From Trochalopteron elliotii (Eukaryota; Chordata; Aves; Passeriformes; Leiothrichidae), in assembly GCA_024734555.1 (NCBI GenBank), contig JANPWX010000619.1:2761406-2825405 (forward strand): a stretch of 64,000 bases of DNA, in the 5' to 3' direction. The notes beneath the pieces were generated by a model. That model made no database searches. It had not been told where the DNA came from and worked only from the letters and a program-made list of their open reading frames with translations. Of the stretch, positions 61,031-64,000 are shown one piece after another (position 1 is the first letter of the stretch; the number at the start of each line of letters is the position of its first letter). The translations under genes and the position numbers were made by a program.

Positions 61031-63059
61031 GCAACAGGGAAAGGTATCCAAAGGAATCTGAAGATTGTCCTCACTTTGGAAGGTCCCCAGGAGGTTGTCC
61101 CAGCCATCACTGAATCTGATTGCTGAATCTTGGCAAGGCTTGAATGGGTCCCTCAGGCTTATGTTACAGCAAAGTTATGAACAAGGGTAAAAGTCCCCTC
61201 ACACAAAATGAGAAACTTCAGCAAAAAGGGAGGCAGAGCAGCGCTGTACTACTCTTGTTTCCATTCCCTAGCACACCAACATTCAGCTTCAACCAGAGAG
61301 GAGGGAATGGAGTGAGGAAGCAAAGGATGTAGGACAAGGAACTGGTTCCTCTTTTTTCCACTGTTGGTTCCCCATTAGCTATTGCATTTTTCCACTAGAA
61401 GTTAGATTTCCTATTTACTGTGGGATTAACCCTTTGGTTAATCTCAGGTCAGATAAGGATGACTCTCGTGTAAGCAGCCAACATGTTTAATCAAGGCCAA
61501 CCTGATTTCAGCAGACTGTGGAGAACACAGTGTATGGACAGCAGCAATAACAACATTCAGCTCCTTGCTTAGAAAAGCTTTGACCTCAAATAAAGTCTCC
61601 CTGTTGTAGCATGTTCAGGAGGGTGTAGTGCTGCACTCTCAGCTAGGTGATAGGACTAACAAAATGTAATAAAACAGTGAATAATAAAATCCAGCAAATT
61701 CACACAGGATATGGAGGTGTGTCCACAAAATTGTTAACTATTATTATAAATTATCTGAATTTTCTAACTGTAAAATTTTTGGTGGGAGTAAAGGATGACA
61801 GCAAGAAGATAAACCTGTGTAACAGTTTGGAAAGCTTAGAAGCTGTGAGAATTGGGTGTAATACCAGTCACTACGGTTACATCCTCTTGTAAATGAGGGA
61901 GGGGAAATAATCTGTAATCACAGAATAATTGTGACCCTTCCAAGTGGGAGCCAGGGTACTGGGAGTTTGTATTTATTGAGAAAAATAAGTCACGAGGTGG
62001 CTGAACCAACTCAAATCCCCAAGCAATTTTGCCGGTGTTTTTGTCAGACATCTGAGGGCATTGGCATGTCCTACAGCAAGACCAAGGATGGAGTGATGGG
62101 TTCTACAGTCTGGGGTCCCACCTGAGAAACTGACCATAAACTGGAGGCAAGTTTAGAAAGCTAAAAGGGCTGTGCTGGAGGGCACTGTGAGCAAGGGGGA
62201 GGCACAGATGGGCACCAAATCACAGGGAAGAGCCAAGAAGCACCGCAGGAGGGACATCAGCTGGGCAGATCGAGCAGCAATTCCACATCTGTGACTGTAG
62301 GTTACTCCTCAAGCCTTCCCATGATGTCGGGGCCACCTCAAATGATGACACTGAGGGCCTGGAAAAACTCCCAGATGCAACTTCAATCTACAACTTTTAC
62401 TGGAAAAATGTTTGGAGTTTCAGTAAGTGCTCAGTACACCTGTTTTTCAACCGATACTGTACCTCCAGCTACTTCTGTGCTGGAAAAGACACTGTTGGAT
62501 TCCCCACCTCTTGGGACTGGAAATTGAACTGGACATTACAGAACTGGACATTCCTACCACAGATCATTTTTGCAACGTGACAAAAGCAAGTGAAATGTTA
62601 ACGGGAACATTGTTTACAAGGGGAAACGGAAAGAACTATTTACAAATCGCTTGGAGGAACAGTGGATCTGTAAACAGAGATACAGTTATTCAGTGAGAAA
62701 TGTAGCTTGGAAGTCCAGCTACAAATGTAAAAAATTTTGAGTAAAAATCAAGCAGCCAGTAAGTGGAGTGACCTAACTGCATTAAAGCATGGCTCATTGG
62801 TCCCAATTACAGGGGTTTGTACTAACAAAGGGTGATCTCTAGCCCACGGAGTTTATAATCTAATCTGAGATTCAGTGCAACCATGAAAATGGAGGAAAAT
62901 GGGAGAGGAGAGCAATGTAAAACAAAATTAAGACTTAGCCAAGCAAATATAATTGGAGCACTTACACAGAGAAGTGGTTTGAGAGAATGTTTGAGCAAGT
63001 GGGGGGAGTTCTGGTCTTGCATGAGGGCTTCACATCTTTCTTCCACTTCTGGAGAGCCC
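61031..63059. other. Intergenic DNA before the terminal CpG island
   Basis: Nothing recognisable is found: no exon, repeat family or RNA gene. Composition changes from AT-rich to CpG-rich near 63060. Confidence 0.5.
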
Positions 63060-64000
63060 CTCGAACCAGAGGTGCTGTTTCTCCCTTTCTCCTGGTGCTC
63101 TCTACTTTCTCCGGCCAGGCGATGCTTCCAGCAGGGTGAGTCCGACCGTCCTACCGTGGCAAGGGCTGTCTGTCTGTCCTGGTCACGGGGGGAGCGAGGC
63201 TTTGGCGCGGTCATTTCCAATGGCACGCCATCTCGTGTGTACTGCGGGCAGGCGGTCTGCGGGCGGGACAGCCAAACCCAGCCTCGGCTGCACGGGCAGT
63301 CCAACAGGAGATGCTGGTACAGCGCCGTGGGGCCGGAGGGGCTGCTGAGACCCCGCTGCTAGCGTGCTTGATTCCCCTAAAAAGGCGCTTAGTACTTTAG
63401 CAAACACGACTCTTTCCTCGCTCCAGGGGCGCACCAGCTGCCACCAGGCTCATGGCACCCGCGAACGGGCCGGGAGTCGCATCGGGGTGGGATGGGGGGA
63501 GGTTCGGGCGCTCTCGCAGTTTGCTGTACCACACCTCAGTCTCGCCTCCCCTGGGCTCGGGAGGCTGCCCGCGGGTGAGGCTGCCAAGGGACCAGTCATG
63601 GCCACTATGTAGAGCCGTGATTTAGCATTTTACGCGGCGGTGGCAGCGCGGCAACCCTGCCCTTGCATTGGGAGCTCACCGCAATACCGGAGCTTTCTGG
63701 CTACTTCTGGGAAAACTCCTGATGTAGCTGTGCGGAAGGATGGAGCCAGTTCCCAGCTCGGCTCCCTTCGGCGGAAAGGAGAGCGGGGCGGTCCGAGCGG
63801 CCCTGGCGGCGGATGAAGGCACCGGTAGGAACACCCACGATAGACGCTCCTGCCCGAGCCCCGTCCGGTCCCCCGGCCGAGGGGCAGCGGCCGTGACCCA
63901 GCTCGGGGCTCTCCTATCTCGGAGCCATTCCCGGCCCCACACCTGGCTCAGTCTCGCAGGACGCCGAGGGTGCGCTCCCCGAGACAGCCCGCCCGTCCCC
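63060..64000. promoter_or_regulatory. CpG island running to the window edge
   Basis: CpG-rich sequence begins near 63060 and increases to the end of the window, with CGGAAG and GGGGCGG-type motifs. This is what the 5' region of a housekeeping or developmental gene looks like. No start codon with a recognisable protein is present. By human gene order the neighbour on this side of NFKBIA would be INSM2 or RALGAPA1, but that is inference only. Confidence 0.5.

Noticed and set aside
61918..61960. Possible CR1 end at CACAGAATAATTGTGACCC
   Set aside because: Only the first few bases resemble a CR1 terminus and the following sequence does not match.
62822..63362. Open frames of about 160 codons on both strands at the edge of the terminal CpG island
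   Set aside because: The two strands overlap, composition explains the lack of stops, and I see no INSM2 or RALGAPA1 sequence.
1..64000. CRISPR arrays, bacterial-type operons, riboswitches, rRNA or tRNA genes
   Set aside because: The window is vertebrate nuclear DNA. No regularly spaced repeats and no cloverleaf or rRNA sequence were recognised by eye, although a tRNA or microRNA could be missed without folding software.

Overview
This window looks like nuclear DNA from a bird. Several degraded CR1 LINE copies are present, two with the avian-type 3' tail and two with recognisable reverse-transcriptase text. The single recognisable protein-coding gene is a complete NFKBIA (IkB-alpha) with a vertebrate-type exon layout and a protein close to bird and mammal IkB-alpha. 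I cannot place the species more precisely.

Layout. Positions 1-18.4 kb are non-coding and lie 3' of NFKBIA. They hold one 2.1-kb CR1 (about 9.84-11.99 kb), a ~60-bp duplicated segment that carries a palindromic kB site in both copies (about 0.35 and 4.05 kb), and a 23-bp palindrome at 18.0 kb. NFKBIA occupies 18.48-22.0 kb on the minus strand: six coding exons, GT-AG introns, a 313-residue product, an ATTAAA polyadenylation signal, and a CpG-island promoter with a TATA-like element. Six consensus kB sites fall in 1.1 kb of promoter, intron 1 and intron 2. Just upstream, 22.5-23.8 kb holds a minus-strand CR1 fragment interrupted by a ~115-bp segment whose second copy lies 1.1 kb away.

The remaining 40 kb (23.8-64 kb) shows no exon I can support. 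It contains three further CR1 pieces (34.6, 52.3-53.3 and 60.9 kb), simple repeats, AT-rich stretches that could be conserved non-coding DNA, and three GC/CpG-rich islands: about 33.7-34.0 kb (homopurine tract), 41.7-42.2 kb (G-rich block plus a CATGCC hexamer array), and 63.06 kb to the window edge. The last may be the 5' region of a gene beyond the window. In human, the side upstream of NFKBIA leads to INSM2 and RALGAPA1, but no exon of either is visible here.

Functionally the window is one NF-kB feedback locus. NFKBIA encodes the cytoplasmic inhibitor that masks Rel/NF-kB dimers, and its control region carries the kB sites through which NF-kB would re-induce its own inhibitor. The rest is intergenic DNA, best described as repeats and candidate regulatory sequence. 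I found no convincing novel multi-gene system.
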